Shown piece after piece: positions 1-10,300 of a DNA stretch of 64,000 bases. Position numbers and translations under genes: made by a program. Under the pieces are notes generated by a model. That model searched no databases. It had not been told where the DNA came from and was given only the letters and a program-made list of their open reading frames with translations. Every line of letters begins with the position of its first letter. The first letter of the stretch is position 1. Origin of the DNA: Niabella drilacis (GTDB lineage: Bacteria; Bacteroidota; Bacteroidia; Chitinophagales; Chitinophagaceae); NCBI RefSeq assembly GCF_900101395.1, contig NZ_FMZO01000002.1, positions 199,840 through 263,839 of the forward strand, read 5' to 3'.

Positions 1-33
1 GAATAGTGGTTAAAGGCAAAAGCTGCAGTGCAG

Positions 34-53
34 CGTTGCTTTTATTAGCAACG
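34..53. repeat. Short inverted repeat
   Basis: CGTTGCT (34-40) and AGCAACG (47-53) form a 7-bp stem around a TTTATT loop. It lies left of the GxxExxY remnant with no T-run following, so a role as terminator is unclear. The rest of 1-289 shows no gene that I can support. Confidence 0.35.
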
Positions 54-289
54 AACAGGAGATGGAATGGAGGTGCAGCGCACAGGTAATATAAGTCTCC
101 CCCGAAAAGATTCCCGCCGCGTTGCGGCTACGGGTAAGTCCCTGGAAGTTCTTGTTACCATTATTTGCGGCGCGCTGCGCCTGCTATCAAAAGATCAGGT
201 CTTTTTTAGCTTCCAAAGGCTTATTCATACTACATTTTATGGTAATAGACCTGTTTTTTATCCTGACGCGCTCCCGATAGCCATCGGGG

Positions 290-430
290 TATTTTCCTAT
301 GCAAAAGCTCCTCTTTCAAGCATTGATGATAAACACTTTCCAGCAGCCCTCTACCCTTGATTTTGTGCACTTCAATGGCGTAACCTGTTATTTCATGGGC
401 CAGGCTGCCCAGATATTTTTTTGTCAGCAT
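290..430 (-). pseudogene. Disrupted GxxExxY family protein (N-terminal fragment)
   Basis: The first 47 codons read like the start of a GxxExxY family protein. They include the diagnostic motif GLLESVY (residues 28-34) and the context EVHKIKGRGLLESVYHQCL. After residue 47 the similarity stops, and the frame continues into unrelated codons and a stop near 230. The break coincides with a perfect 6-bp-arm palindrome (CCCGATAGCCATCGGG, 273-288). Family members are normally about 120-130 residues, so this is a remnant. The function of the family is unknown. The frame is open to 230, so a short protein could in principle still be made. Confidence 0.6.
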
Positions 431-544
431 GGGCTATATATCTATGTGGTTAAAAATAAGTTTAAATGACTTCATAAGACGCTGCAAGCCAAATATCTTT
501 AATTTTGACATTTCATCAAAAGAAGATGGTCTTAAAATTATTAT

Positions 545-2299
545 ATGCGTTCCTTTTTTAAAATATTCCTGGCCTCCTTCCTGGCGATCCTCGTGTTCTG
601 CGCTGTTGCGTTTTTCTTTTTTATGGGAATGGCCGGCAGTGCGGTTTCAAGCGCCATCCCGGTGATCTCCGATAAATCAGTATTGAAGATAGACCTGGGA
701 GAGGCATATGTGGAGCTGCCTTCCAGTGACATACAATCGATGGTGCAGGAAAAATCACTGGCAGAAACACCCTCCCTTTATGATGTGCTCCGTTTGATCA
801 AAAAGGCGAAGACCGATGACCGGATCAAAGCGATCTACCTGGTGGCAAACGGCAATGCAAACGGGTTTGCCTCCAGTGATGAGATCCGGACGGCACTGGC
901 GGATTTTAAAGGTTCCGGCAAGGAGATCATTGCTTTCGGAAATACGATGACACAAAAGGCTTATTCCGTGGCAAATATTGCCAACAAGGTCTATGTAAGC
1001 CCCTCCGGTGATTTTGAGTGGGTGGGGTACCGGGTAAGCTACCTCTTTTTAAAGGGCGCGCTGGATAAACTGCAGATCAACCCGCAGATCTTTTATGCAG
1101 GAAAGTTCAAAAGCGCTACCGAGCCGCTTCGCGCAGAAAAAATGACCGAAGCAAACCAGCTGCAGACCCGTGCCTGGCTGAATGATTTGTATGCAGACCT
1201 GTTACAGAAAACAGCTGTTGCCAGGAAGCTGGATACGGCACTCCTTCATCAATGGGCCAATGAAGGAGTGGTGGTTACACCTCAGATCGCCGCAGCGCGT
1301 AACCTGATCGATGGGGTCCGCTATGATGACGAGCTGCAGGCAGAATTAAAACGCCGGTTGAAAATAGACAGTACCGGCAGGATCAATTTTGTGACCGTTG
1401 GCCAGTATGCCCAGGTGAATAAGGACCTGGGTGGTAGTGGTGAAAAAATTGCACTGATCTATGCAGCAGGCAATATTGTAGATGGTAAAGAAGAAGAGGG
1501 GGTGATCAGTGATGGCGCATACGTGGAGCTGTTGCGCAAGGCCCGCCTGGATCAATCAATAAAGGCCATTGTGGTACGCGTTAATTCGGGAGGGGGCAGT
1601 GCGCTGGCGAGCGATCATATCTGGAGGGAAATGAAAATGGCAAAAGCCGTAAAGCCCCTGGTGGTGAGCTTTGGCGATGTTGCGGCTTCCGGGGGGTATT
1701 ATATGTCCTGTGCGGCAGACAGTATTTTTGCATTGCCTGGTACACTGACGGGATCGATCGGGGTATTTGGTGTGATCCCGGATATGAGCGCATTTCTGAA
1801 AAACAAACTGGGCGTAACCTTTGATGGCGTGAGCACCGGCCCTCTGGCAAATGCCGGCTCCATCGACCATCCTATGACGGAGCAGGAGCGGAAGATCGTA
1901 CAGGGCAGTATTGAGCGCATCTATGAGCAGTTTAAACAACGCGTGGCAGAAGGCCGTAAAAGAGATACCGCCTATATAGAAACCATTGCGCAGGGACGTG
2001 TGTGGACAGGGCTGCGTGCAAAAGAGATCGGGTTGATCGATCGTTACGGCGGTCTGCAGGATGCGATCGATGCAGCAGCAAAAAAGGCCGGTCTGAAGGA
2101 ATTTTCCGTAAAGGAATATCCCCGGTACGGGAGTCTGCTGGAACGCATCCTGGGGCTTAACAAAAGCAATAGTTCCGAAACAATGGTAAAACAGGAACTG
2201 GGCCCGGAATATGCCAGGGTATACCAGCAGCTGCGATCCGTAAAACAGATGATAAACAGTATACAGGCCCGGCTGCCGTTCGAGTTTTTTGTTCAATAG
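545..2299 (+). CDS. sppA: Signal peptide peptidase SppA, 67K type (S49 peptidase)
   Basis: SppA is a membrane-anchored serine protease that degrades signal peptides left in the inner membrane after protein export. The 584 residues match the long two-domain form. One N-terminal transmembrane anchor spans about residues 7-29, followed by two tandem S49 domains. The catalytic Lys is visible in GKFKSATEP (Lys189) of the first domain. The catalytic Ser is in GDVAASGGYY (Ser382) of the second domain, preceded by VNSGGGSALASD. This Lys/Ser split across two domains is the hallmark of the long form. The ATG at 545 leads straight into the anchor. The stop codon overlaps the first unit of a heptamer repeat that fills the gap to the next gene. 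Confidence 0.95.
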   Translation: MRSFFKIFLASFLAILVFCAVAFFFFMGMAGSAVSSAIPVISDKSVLKIDLGEAYVELPSSDIQSMVQEKSLAETPSLYDVLRLIKKAKTDDRIKAIYLVANGNANGFASSDEIRTALADFKGSGKEIIAFGNTMTQKAYSVANIANKVYVSPSGDFEWVGYRVSYLFLKGALDKLQINPQIFYAGKFKSATEPLRAEKMTEANQLQTRAWLNDLYADLLQKTAVARKLDTALLHQWANEGVVVTPQIAAARNLIDGVRYDDELQAELKRRLKIDSTGRINFVTVGQYAQVNKDLGGSGEKIALIYAAGNIVDGKEEEGVISDGAYVELLRKARLDQSIKAIVVRVNSGGGSALASDHIWREMKMAKAVKPLVVSFGDVAASGGYYMSCAADSIFALPGTLTGSIGVFGVIPDMSAFLKNKLGVTFDGVSTGPLANAGSIDHPMTEQERKIVQGSIERIYEQFKQRVAEGRKRDTAYIETIAQGRVWTGLRAKEIGLIDRYGGLQDAIDAAAKKAGLKEFSVKEYPRYGSLLERILGLNKSNSSETMVKQELGPEYARVYQQLRSVKQMINSIQARLPFEFFVQ

Positions 2300-2361
2300 T
2301 CCATAGTCCATAGTCCATAGTCAATAGTTCATAGTCAATGGTCCATAGTCAATGGTCAGTG
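2299..2361. repeat. Degenerate heptamer tandem repeat, GTCMATR type, 9 units
   Basis: Nine consecutive 7-bp units run as gtccata x3, gtcaata, gttcata, gtcaatg, gtccata, gtcaatg, gtcagtg. The first unit shares its first base with the last base of the sppA stop codon. The same unit family builds a longer, cleaner array at 45485-45631. Confidence 0.85.
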
Positions 2362-2432
2362 GTGAAGGAATCCTGTAAAAGAATAAGAGCGGGAATTTTA
2401 AATAGTAAACTGAATAAATCGCGCATCAACGA

Positions 2433-3530
2433 ATGGAAATGAAGTATCGTCAGTCACGGGCGCTCTGGGCCATTACAAAGGCAAGTTTTAAAGCAATTTT
2501 CAGCCAGCCATCCTCTATTTTTTTCAGTTTGCTTTTCCCGATTGTTTTTATCCTGATTTTCGGAGCTTTTACCGACCGGCCACCGGCAGCAAGAAGGGTG
2601 GCGATCGACCCAGCCGGGGATACCACCGGCATTTTTTACGATAGTCTTTTGAAGAGCGGGCTTATGAACCTGGTGCATTATACAGACACTGCAGCCCGGA
2701 ACGCCGACCTGGGCAAAGGTAAACTGGATGCGGTGCTGCTCATCAGGAATGCGAAGGACTCCTCCGGAAGCAGCACCGTGCTGTTGAGGACCAGCGAGGC
2801 CGGAGCCGCCGCATTGCCGGCATTGGTGCGGGCGATTGATTATACGGGCCTTCGCATCCAGTTAAACCAGGCCCATCTAAGGAAGGCATATACGATCCGG
2901 ACGCAGATCGTTCCGGGCAAAAAATACCGTTCTATTGATTTTGTGCTGCCGGGGCAGCTCGGTTTTTCGGTGTTGTTCTCTACGTTGTTCGGGATCGCGT
3001 TTATCTTTTTCAATCTCAGGGAACAGCTGGTATTGAAACGATTTTATGCTTCGCCGGTAAAGAAGCTGAATATACTGGTGGGCATTGGTGTGAGCCGGCT
3101 TTTTTTTCAGCTGATCAACGTAGTGGTGCTGATCCTGTTTGGCCATTTCTTCCTGAACTTTACATTGGTGCACGGCGTATTGACTTTTTTTGAAATGCTG
3201 TTGCTGTCAGTAGTGATGCTGTTCCTGCTGATGGGCGTGGGGCTGATCATCAGCAGTATTGCAAAAAATGACACAGTAATTCCCCTCATGATCAACGTTT
3301 TCGGGTTCCCGCAGATACTGCTTTCCGGTACTTTTTTCCCCATTGATGTTTTCCCTAAATGGATGCAGCAGCTGTGCGGGTTATTGCCGCTGACCCAGTT
3401 CAATGATGCCATGCGCAAAGTATCTTTTGAAGGATTGCATCTTTACGACTGCTGGAGGGAGCTGGGATACCTGGGCATATGGATCGTGATCATTTATTTT
3501 GTTACTTCAAAAACGATGCGGTGGGAGTGA
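2433..3530 (+). CDS. ABC-2 type transporter permease
   Basis: This is an integral membrane subunit of an ABC-2 type exporter. The 365 residues show one transmembrane segment at about 29-46, an extracytoplasmic domain to about 168, then five more segments (about 170-195, 222-243, 253-276, 280-301, 344-359). The region around LSGTFFPIDVFPKWMQ (297-312) is typical of ABC-2 permeases. No ATPase gene lies beside it, so its partner must be encoded elsewhere. Substrate is unknown. A second in-frame ATG at 2439 is an equally good start. The flanking gaps hold repetitive low-complexity sequence, so the gene is probably transcribed alone. Confidence 0.85.
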   Translation: MEMKYRQSRALWAITKASFKAIFSQPSSIFFSLLFPIVFILIFGAFTDRPPAARRVAIDPAGDTTGIFYDSLLKSGLMNLVHYTDTAARNADLGKGKLDAVLLIRNAKDSSGSSTVLLRTSEAGAAALPALVRAIDYTGLRIQLNQAHLRKAYTIRTQIVPGKKYRSIDFVLPGQLGFSVLFSTLFGIAFIFFNLREQLVLKRFYASPVKKLNILVGIGVSRLFFQLINVVVLILFGHFFLNFTLVHGVLTFFEMLLLSVVMLFLLMGVGLIISSIAKNDTVIPLMINVFGFPQILLSGTFFPIDVFPKWMQQLCGLLPLTQFNDAMRKVSFEGLHLYDCWRELGYLGIWIVIIYFVTSKTMRWE

Positions 3531-3543
3531 GGGTGGAGGGCTG

Positions 3544-3566
3544 TTCAAAGTTTCAGGTTCAAAGTT
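3544..3566. repeat. Short direct repeat in spacer
   Basis: The 9-mer TTCAAAGTT occurs twice, at 3544-3552 and 3558-3566, in the 100-bp gap after the ABC-2 permease gene. It belongs to the same class of short repetitive spacers found downstream of sppA and of the DUF4091 gene. No function is evident. Confidence 0.4.
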
Positions 3567-3630
3567 CCGGATCCTCGATGTCTAATATCGAATGGCTATC
3601 GTCTAAAGTCTCCTGTCATCTGATTAAAAC

Positions 3631-4131
3631 ATGAAATATATTAAACTGTTGTTTTTTAGTGGTGTCGTTCTTTTACTGGTCCTTACCGGGGTTACCTTGC
3701 TGCTGCCTTCCCATGTACGGGTATCCAGGGCTGTAAACCTGAATGCAGGAGCTGATTCCGTATTGAACCTGGTGAGCGATCTGTCGAAATGGGAGCGCTG
3801 GTATCCGGGGTTTGACACACTCGAGCTGAAAGCGGCGGTAACCGAAAACGGGCGGATCGTGAAAGCTTCGGTAAAGAATGTGCAACTGCAGGTAACAACC
3901 GATACCGACTCGCTTGTTACCGTTGAAATGAAAAAAGGAGCGCAGCCGGTATTCAATAACTGGAAGCTCATCCGTTATGCCCATTCAGACTCGCTGACCC
4001 TTCAGAACTACATGGATTTTGATTTTAAATGGTACCCCTGGGAACGCTTTGCCGGACTGCTGGTCGACCGGTCTTACGGGCAGCTTATGGAAGCGGGGCT
4101 GAAGCGCCTGAAAGAGCAGATGCAGGAATGA
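3631..4131 (+). CDS. SRPBCC family protein (START/Bet v1-like fold), membrane anchored
   Basis: A 166-residue protein with an N-terminal hydrophobic segment (about 5-25), then a domain resembling the polyketide-cyclase/SRPBCC ligand-binding fold. The recognisable part is VSRAVNLNAGADSVLNLVSDLSKWERWYPGF, the usual first helix-grip element of this superfamily. Such proteins bind hydrophobic ligands in a deep cavity, but the family is too diverse to name a ligand. It stands alone between the permease and the convergent queG gene. The superfamily call is fairly firm; the function is unknown. Confidence 0.75.
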   Translation: MKYIKLLFFSGVVLLLVLTGVTLLLPSHVRVSRAVNLNAGADSVLNLVSDLSKWERWYPGFDTLELKAAVTENGRIVKASVKNVQLQVTTDTDSLVTVEMKKGAQPVFNNWKLIRYAHSDSLTLQNYMDFDFKWYPWERFAGLLVDRSYGQLMEAGLKRLKEQMQE

Positions 4132-4219
4132 TGGATTCAGGAATGGCCGCAATGGCTCAATGTCGCCAGGCGGATCAAGAGCCGGTTCCGGGTTTGATGT
4201 CAGAGAAGTTTCGGGGCTC

Positions 4220-4235
4220 AAATTCCCCGGAATTT
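4220..4235 (-). terminator. Possible terminator of queG
   Basis: A perfect inverted repeat (AAATTCC-CC-GGAATTT, 7-bp arms) begins at the queG stop codon on the minus strand. It has a very short loop and only a weak T-run, so this is tentative. Confidence 0.35.
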
Positions 4236-5167
4236 CAGTGGCTGTTAATAAATTTGAGATTCCGCTGGATGCCTTTTAGCTTTGTGCGTTTGATAGGCGA
4301 ATGTTTGAAGATCTTCCGGAACTGCTCTTCCGAAAACTGTTCCCATTCCGTGGTGGATAAATTGAGGATCTCCGGCAAGGGGGTGAACTCCTGCTGCTGG
4401 TTCGGTTTGCTGAACCGGTTCCAGGGACATACATCCTGGCAGATATCGCAGCCAAAGGCCCAGTTTTGAAACTGCCCTTTAACCGCGTCGGGTATCAGCG
4501 CATCTTTTAACTCAATCGTAAAATAGGAGATGCATTGGCTGCCGTTAACGACCCTGCCGGGCAGGATGGCCCCCGTGGGGCAGGCATCGAGGCATTTTGT
4601 GCAGCTGCCGCAAAAATCAGCACTGTAAGGGTCGTCGTACTGTAGCGGAAGATCCGTGATGAGGGTCGCAATAAAGTAAAAAGAGCCGGCCCCTTTTACC
4701 AGCAGGTTCCCGTTCTTACCGATCCAGCCCAACCCGCTTTGCCGGGCCCAGCTGCGTTCCAGCACCGGAGCAGAGTCTACAAAACCCCTGCCATTGATCT
4801 CACCAACCTGTTCCCTGATGTATTGGAGAAGGATGTTCAGCCGCGCGCGGATCACTTCATGGTAGTCATGACCGTAGGCGTATTTGGAAATACGGGGTCC
4901 GTCTGTTTGCTGTTGCTGCTGCGGAAAATAATTCATCAGCAGGGTGATCACAGACCGGGCGCCCGGGACCAGCTTTGCCGGGTCGATCCTCAGATCGAAG
5001 TAGTTCTCCATATACTGCATGCTGCCATGCATGCCTTTGGATAGCCATTGCTCCAGCCTTCGTGCATCTTCATCCAGCTGCACCGCTTTTGCAATGCCAC
5101 AATAACTGAAACCGAGTTCCCTGCTGTACTGCTTAATAAGGTGGGTATGTGCTGCGGCCGGATTCAC
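4235..5167 (-). CDS. queG: Epoxyqueuosine reductase QueG
   Basis: QueG performs the last step of queuosine synthesis, reducing epoxyqueuosine to queuosine in tRNA with cobalamin and two [4Fe-4S] clusters. The 310 residues show both ferredoxin-type Cys sets: Cys186/189/192/196 (CGSCTKCLDACP) and Cys240/243/247 (CDICQDVCP), plus Cys212. The active-site stretch VDSAPVLERSWA carries the conserved Asp131. This is the short form, ending soon after the second cluster without the C-terminal HEAT-repeat extension of some homologues. It is transcribed towards the SRPBCC gene and is probably a single-gene unit with its promoter in 5168-5397. Confidence 0.95.
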   Translation of the reverse strand: MNPAAAHTHLIKQYSRELGFSYCGIAKAVQLDEDARRLEQWLSKGMHGSMQYMENYFDLRIDPAKLVPGARSVITLLMNYFPQQQQQTDGPRISKYAYGHDYHEVIRARLNILLQYIREQVGEINGRGFVDSAPVLERSWARQSGLGWIGKNGNLLVKGAGSFYFIATLITDLPLQYDDPYSADFCGSCTKCLDACPTGAILPGRVVNGSQCISYFTIELKDALIPDAVKGQFQNWAFGCDICQDVCPWNRFSKPNQQQEFTPLPEILNLSTTEWEQFSEEQFRKIFKHSPIKRTKLKGIQRNLKFINSH

Positions 5168-5306
5168 CGGGTAAAATTACTGGCTTCCCTTGTAACAGGG
5201 CCTAAAATTTATTTTCCTCCTGATTTTACGCGGCAGGAGTATACTTTTTTTCAGGACAGAACGGGGAGCCAACAGCTTTGAATGATTTTTGAGCAAGAGC
5301 CATGAC

Positions 5307-5344
5307 AGTACAGGATGGATAGCTGTACTTTTTAACTAACTTTA
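5307..5344 (+). promoter_or_regulatory. Candidate promoter/operator of the ECF sigma gene
   Basis: A perfect 6-bp inverted repeat (AGTACA 5307-5312, TGTACT 5324-5329) is followed at 5337-5344 by TAACTTTA, a 7/8 match to the Bacteroidota -7 box TAnnTTTG. It lies 54 bp upstream of the sigma-factor start. No good -33 TTG was found at the expected 19-21 bp spacing, so a regulator may be needed. Confidence 0.35.
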
Positions 5345-5397
5345 GCAGGATCCCTACCCGGAAAAAATATACCAATGCTTGTCTTATATAGCGTCAG

Positions 5398-5988
5398 ATG
5401 AAAACGGAAGAAATTACATTTATTAAAGGACTAAAAAATGGAGAAACACTGGCTTATACCAGGATCTATGATCTGTATCATGAGCGCCTGTATTCCTTTG
5501 TGATCCGCTTTGTAAAAGTTCCTGAACTCGCAGAAGATATTTTGCAGGAAGTATTTCTTACGTTGTGGAAAGTACGGGAGCGGGTAGACAGTGAGCAGTC
5601 GCTGCAGGCCTATTTGTATAAGATTTCCAGGAATTGCGTATTTAAAGCGCTTAAAAAGAATGCCCGGCAGCAACAGTTCCGGGAACGAATTATGGCCGCA
5701 TCGGGTGCCGGCGCAAAAACGGCGTCTGATGAAGAGCGGCTGACCTGGAAGGAATACGAAAACATCCTGACCGACGCGATTGATGCACTGCCGGTACAGC
5801 GCCGGAAAGTGTTTAAACTGTGCAGGGACGAGGGGAAGACCTATGATGGCGTTGCCGCTGAGCTGGGCATTTCTAAAAACACCGTGAAAGAACATATGGT
5901 ACTGGCAACAAGAGCTATAAAATTGCATATAAGCAAGTATGTTGACTTTCAGTCGCTGCTGCTCTTCCTGGTCCTTTCCTGCATGTAG
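5398..5988 (+). CDS. ECF RNA polymerase sigma factor (FecI-like, Bacteroidota type)
   Basis: This sigma-70 family factor directs RNA polymerase to a small regulon, here presumably the SusC/SusD operon downstream. The 196 residues hold region 2 at about 20-85 (LYSFVIRFVKVPELAEDILQ and EVFLTLWKVR) and region 4 at about 130-180 (LPVQRRKVFKL and GISKNTVKEHM). There is no region 3. The adjacent FecR-like gene, 90 bp downstream, should encode its membrane anti-sigma factor. In known FecI/FecR systems a signal from a TonB-dependent receptor with an N-terminal STN domain releases the sigma factor. The next gene encodes just such a receptor, so all three parts of the switch are together. Confidence 0.93.
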   Translation: MKTEEITFIKGLKNGETLAYTRIYDLYHERLYSFVIRFVKVPELAEDILQEVFLTLWKVRERVDSEQSLQAYLYKISRNCVFKALKKNARQQQFRERIMAASGAGAKTASDEERLTWKEYENILTDAIDALPVQRRKVFKLCRDEGKTYDGVAAELGISKNTVKEHMVLATRAIKLHISKYVDFQSLLLFLVLSCM

Positions 5989-6078
5989 CCCCTCATTCCA
6001 AAAAAAACAGGTAGAGGACCCACCCGGTTTTATATTCCAGGGATATTATAATAAATAACGGCTAAATCCACATTGCCA

Positions 6079-7272
6079 ATGGAGAAGGATATTCGCTATT
6101 ATAAAGACCTCCTTAAGAGGTATACGAACGATGAGTGCTCTCCGGAAGAGATAGCACAGCTAATGGACTTTTTACATGGCCGGGAGTCTAACCGCCTGCT
6201 GCTGGCCGAAATCCGGAGCAGGTACAATGAAGGTGAGCAAACGGGAAACCTGAAGATCACAGAACACCAGAGCCGGCGGATCAGGGAACTGCTGCTGCAA
6301 ACAGCGGCAGCAGAAAAGCCGGCGCATGGGCTCTTCAGGATTAGGAACTTCGTTTGGGCTGCTGCTGCGGTACTGTTGGTCTGCACAGGATTGTATTGGT
6401 TTTATACACAGGAGCCTGTTCAAATGGAAAAACAGGGCCGCCCGGAGGCAAGACTGATCAAACCGGGAACAGAAAAGGCAACACTTACCTTCCCGGACGG
6501 GACCGTGCGCAACCTGGATGAGGATGCTAAGGGCGTCTTATATCAAAAGGACGGGCTTGTTATTTCAAGAATGGCAGACGGGGCTATCCGGTATGCGCTG
6601 TTGCCCGGGACGCAGGATCGTACAGTGCCGGAAGCATTAAAAACAGCCCTTAGTACCCCGGTTGGCGGAGAATGCAGGGTCGTACTCCCGGATGGTTCCC
6701 GGCTTTGGCTTAACGCCCTTTCAGAGGTGAGATTTCCCGTAATGTTTTCAAAACAGGAGCGCCGGGTGCAGGCCAGGGGAGAAGTGTATTTTGAAGTGGC
6801 AAAGAATGCCCGGCAGCCATTTAAAGTATTTTCCGGTGGCCAGGTGATAGAGGTACTCGGAACGCATTTTGTGGTACACACCAATACAGATAATACGGTA
6901 ATCAGAACTACGTTGCTGGAGGGGTCTATCCGCCTTTCCAATGGGAAAACAACAAAGATCTTAAAGCCTGGCCAGGAATCAAGAACCGCTCAGGATGAGC
7001 AGGATATTGCTGTTGAAGCAAAGCGGAATGCGGAGGCTGCAGTGGCCTGGAAAGATGGTTATTTTATTTTTGACAATACCGATTTTAAAACGGTGGAGGA
7101 TCAGTTGAGTAAATGGTATGATGTCGAGTTTGTCTATGACCACCGGCCCGATAAGTTACTCTATGGTACCATCGAAAGAAAGACCGAACTGGCCAAAGTG
7201 CTCAAAATGCTGGAGATCGTGGGCAATATTCACTTTAAAACAGAAGGGAGAAAAATATATGTAACAGAATAG
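6079..7272 (+). CDS. FecR family anti-sigma factor (with DUF4974)
   Basis: This inner-membrane anti-sigma factor transmits the receptor signal to the ECF sigma factor. An N-terminal cytoplasmic region (1-88) precedes one transmembrane helix at about 91-109. The periplasmic FecR domain follows, with PDGSRLWLNALSEVRFP and RGEVYFEVAKNARQPFKVFS. The C-terminal DUF4974 domain (FDNTDFKTVEDQLSKWYDVE) resembles a secretin/STN fold. I chose the ATG at 6079; a TTG two codons upstream (6073) is in frame but unnecessary. Its position between the sigma factor and the STN-bearing SusC fits the three-part signalling pathway. Confidence 0.93.
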   Translation: MEKDIRYYKDLLKRYTNDECSPEEIAQLMDFLHGRESNRLLLAEIRSRYNEGEQTGNLKITEHQSRRIRELLLQTAAAEKPAHGLFRIRNFVWAAAAVLLVCTGLYWFYTQEPVQMEKQGRPEARLIKPGTEKATLTFPDGTVRNLDEDAKGVLYQKDGLVISRMADGAIRYALLPGTQDRTVPEALKTALSTPVGGECRVVLPDGSRLWLNALSEVRFPVMFSKQERRVQARGEVYFEVAKNARQPFKVFSGGQVIEVLGTHFVVHTNTDNTVIRTTLLEGSIRLSNGKTTKILKPGQESRTAQDEQDIAVEAKRNAEAAVAWKDGYFIFDNTDFKTVEDQLSKWYDVEFVYDHRPDKLLYGTIERKTELAKVLKMLEIVGNIHFKTEGRKIYVTE

Positions 7273-7388
7273 AACAAAGAACCTATTAATACAAAACCGG
7301 AAGTGCGGGAACACCTCCGGCGGCGTCAGGTCAAGATAAAACAGAACGTTGTAGTCATATTATCTAAAACCATAACAAATACAAATGT

Positions 7389-10300
7389 ATGAATTTTAAC
7401 ATTCATAGCGGGGGCAATGTGCTGCGCAGGATTGTCCGTTTACTTCTTCCTTGCGGAGCAATTAAATCTAAAACTTTCTTAGTGATGAAACTGACCGTTT
7501 TGCTACTGGTGGCATTCTGCCTGAAGGCAGGTGCATCGGCCTGGTCACAGCAGATAACCATTAAAGCAAGGAATGAGCCGTTTAAAAAAGTAATGGAACA
7601 GATCGGCCAGCAGAGCGGGTATTCGATCCTAGCTGATGTGAAGGAGTTGAACAATGCCCGGAACCTGTCACTCAGCCTGAAAAACGTTCCTTTAAAACAG
7701 GCGTTGGAAGTCTGTTTTGCCGATCAGCCCTTCAGCTATCAGCTGATGGATAAAACGATCCTGATCACCAGCCGCAAACAATATGTAGTGCCGCTTTCCT
7801 GGGTGCTGAACGGTAAAGTGATCAATGAAAAGGGGGAGCCGGTTGCCGGGGCTTCTGTTTCCGTTAAGAACTCGAACCGGGGCGCTTCTACTGATCTGAA
7901 TGGTAAGTTTATGATTGAAGTGGATGCCGAAACAGACTCGCTGATGATCACCTATGTGGGATACAAACAGAAAACCATCGCTGTGGGGACGGCAAAGGAT
8001 ATCACCATTACCCTGGAGGTGGATCTTGAAAAGCAAAAGATCGAAGAAGTGGTGATTGTCGGTTTTGGCACGCAAAAGAAAAAGGACATGGTGGGGGCCG
8101 TCACTTCCGTAACTCCGTCCGATTTAAAGATCCCGGCCAGCAACCTCACTACGGCACTGGCCGGCCGTATCGCCGGCCTGATCGCCTTTCAGCGGTCCGG
8201 AGAACCGGGCAATGATAATGCACAGTTCTTTATAAGGGGCGTTACCACGTTCGGGTATAAAAAAGACCCGCTGATCCTCATCGACGGAATTGAAGTGACC
8301 ACAACAGACCTGGCCCGCCTGCGGGTGGAAGATATTGCTTCATTTTCTATTTTGAAGGACGCCACTTCCACGGCGGTTTATGGTGCCAGGGGAGCCAACG
8401 GGGTCATATTGATCGCCACCAAGAGGGGGGGAGTGGGTAAAGCGAAGATATCGCTGAATGCAGAGAACTCCGTATCCATGCCTACCAGGGACCTGGAGCT
8501 GGCAGACCCTGTTACCTATATGAAAATGGCCAATGAAGCAAGAGCTACCCGGGGCAACCTGCAATTGCTGTACTCGCAGGAGAAAATTGAGCGCACGGCG
8601 CAGCCCGGTGCCAATCCCTATATTTTTCCGGCCGTAGACTGGCGGGAGATGCTATTCAAAAAGCAGACGATGAACCAGCGCTACTATCTGAATGTGAGTG
8701 GTGGCGGTGGGGTGGCCCGTTATTTTGTATCGGGCTCAATGACCCGGGATAACGGGGTGCTGAAAGTGGATAACCGGAATAATTTTAATAATAATATCAG
8801 CCTGAAAAGCTATTCCCTGCGCTCCAATATTGATATTGATGTTACCAAATCCACCCTGCTTACGGTGCGTCTGAATGGCAATTTTGACGACTATACCGGT
8901 CCGGTCCTTGGAGGCGATGCCATGTACTACGCGGTGATGCATGCCAACCCCGCCATGTACCCGGCTTTTTTTGCTCCGGATTCTGCCAACCAGTACGCCA
9001 ATCATATCCTGTTTGGCGGAACTACCAAAACCGGTATGCTGAACCCTTACGCAGAAATGGTAAGAGGGTATAAGGATTATTCCCGGTCGCTTATGCTGGC
9101 ACAGCTGGAATTAAAGCAGGACCTGGGCGCTATCACCAAGGGATTGAACTGGCGCACTATGATGAACACCAACCGCCTGTCCTACTTTGATGTGTCGCGG
9201 TTTTACAATCCCTATTATTACGAAGTGGGCGGGTATGACCTTTTAAATAATACCTATTCGCTTTTGCCGATCAATGAGCAAACCGGTACGGAATATCTCG
9301 GCTATAGTGAAGGCCCCAAAACGGTGCAGACCTTCTTTTACCTGGAGTCTGCCCTCAACTACAACCGTACTTTTGGCGGTAAACATAATATCAGCGGGTT
9401 GTTGGTATACATGATGAACCAGCGGCTCAACGGCAATGCCGGCGATCTGCAGCTCTCCCTGCCCTTCCGGAATGTTGGGGTATCCGGCCGGGCTACTTAT
9501 GGGTACAATGAGCGGTATTATGCGGAATTTAATTTTGGCTATAACGGTTCCGAGCGTTTTTCTACGGATAAGCGCTTCGGGTTTTTCCCATCGGCGGGGA
9601 TCGCCTGGAATATCTCCAACGAAACGTTTTTTGAGCCCATCAAAAAGGTGGTCAATAACTTCAAGCTGCGCTATACCTATGGACTGGTGGGCAACGATGC
9701 CATCGGCAGTCCGCAGGACCGTTTCTTTTATCTTTCCAACGTGAACATGAACAGCGGTTCCCGCGCAGCGAGCTTCGGATTTGGCGATGGTGCCTCCACC
9801 ACTTATGCGTTGAGCGGGGTACAGGTAAACCGGTATGCCAATGATAACATCACCTGGGAAAAATCGAAACAGCAAAACCTGGGGATAGAAATGGGGATCC
9901 TGGAAGACCTGAATCTGAAGGCCGACTTCTTTAAGCAAGAGCGTACCAATATCCTTATGACACGCTATGTACCGGCCAGCATGGGACTTGCAGCCGCTAC
10001 CATGGCCAATGTAGGTAAGGCCTCTTCAAAAGGAATTGATGCCTCCCTGGATTATAAAAAGAACATCGGTGACAATTTCTGGATATCGGGCCTGGCCAAT
10101 TTTACCTATGCAAAAAGCCGCTATGATGTATACGAGGAGCCGGACTATAAGGATAAGTACCGCTCTCACGTAGGGCAGTCCATTGGCCAGGTATACGGAT
10201 ATATAGCGGAGCGGTTGTTTATCGATGATGCGGAGGCCGCCAATGCGCCCCGGCAGAATTCTACAGACCCGGTACTTGGGGGTGATATCAAATACCTTGA

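Noticed and set aside
1556-2311. Long minus-strand open frame opposite sppA
   Set aside because: It is antisense to the well-supported S49 domains and its translation has no recognisable family or normal composition.
2433-3530. Complete ABC exporter operon
   Set aside because: No ATP-binding subunit or membrane-fusion protein lies beside the permease gene.
9243-9938. Long minus-strand open frame opposite the first susC
   Set aside because: It is a shadow of the SusC barrel codons with no start context or motif.
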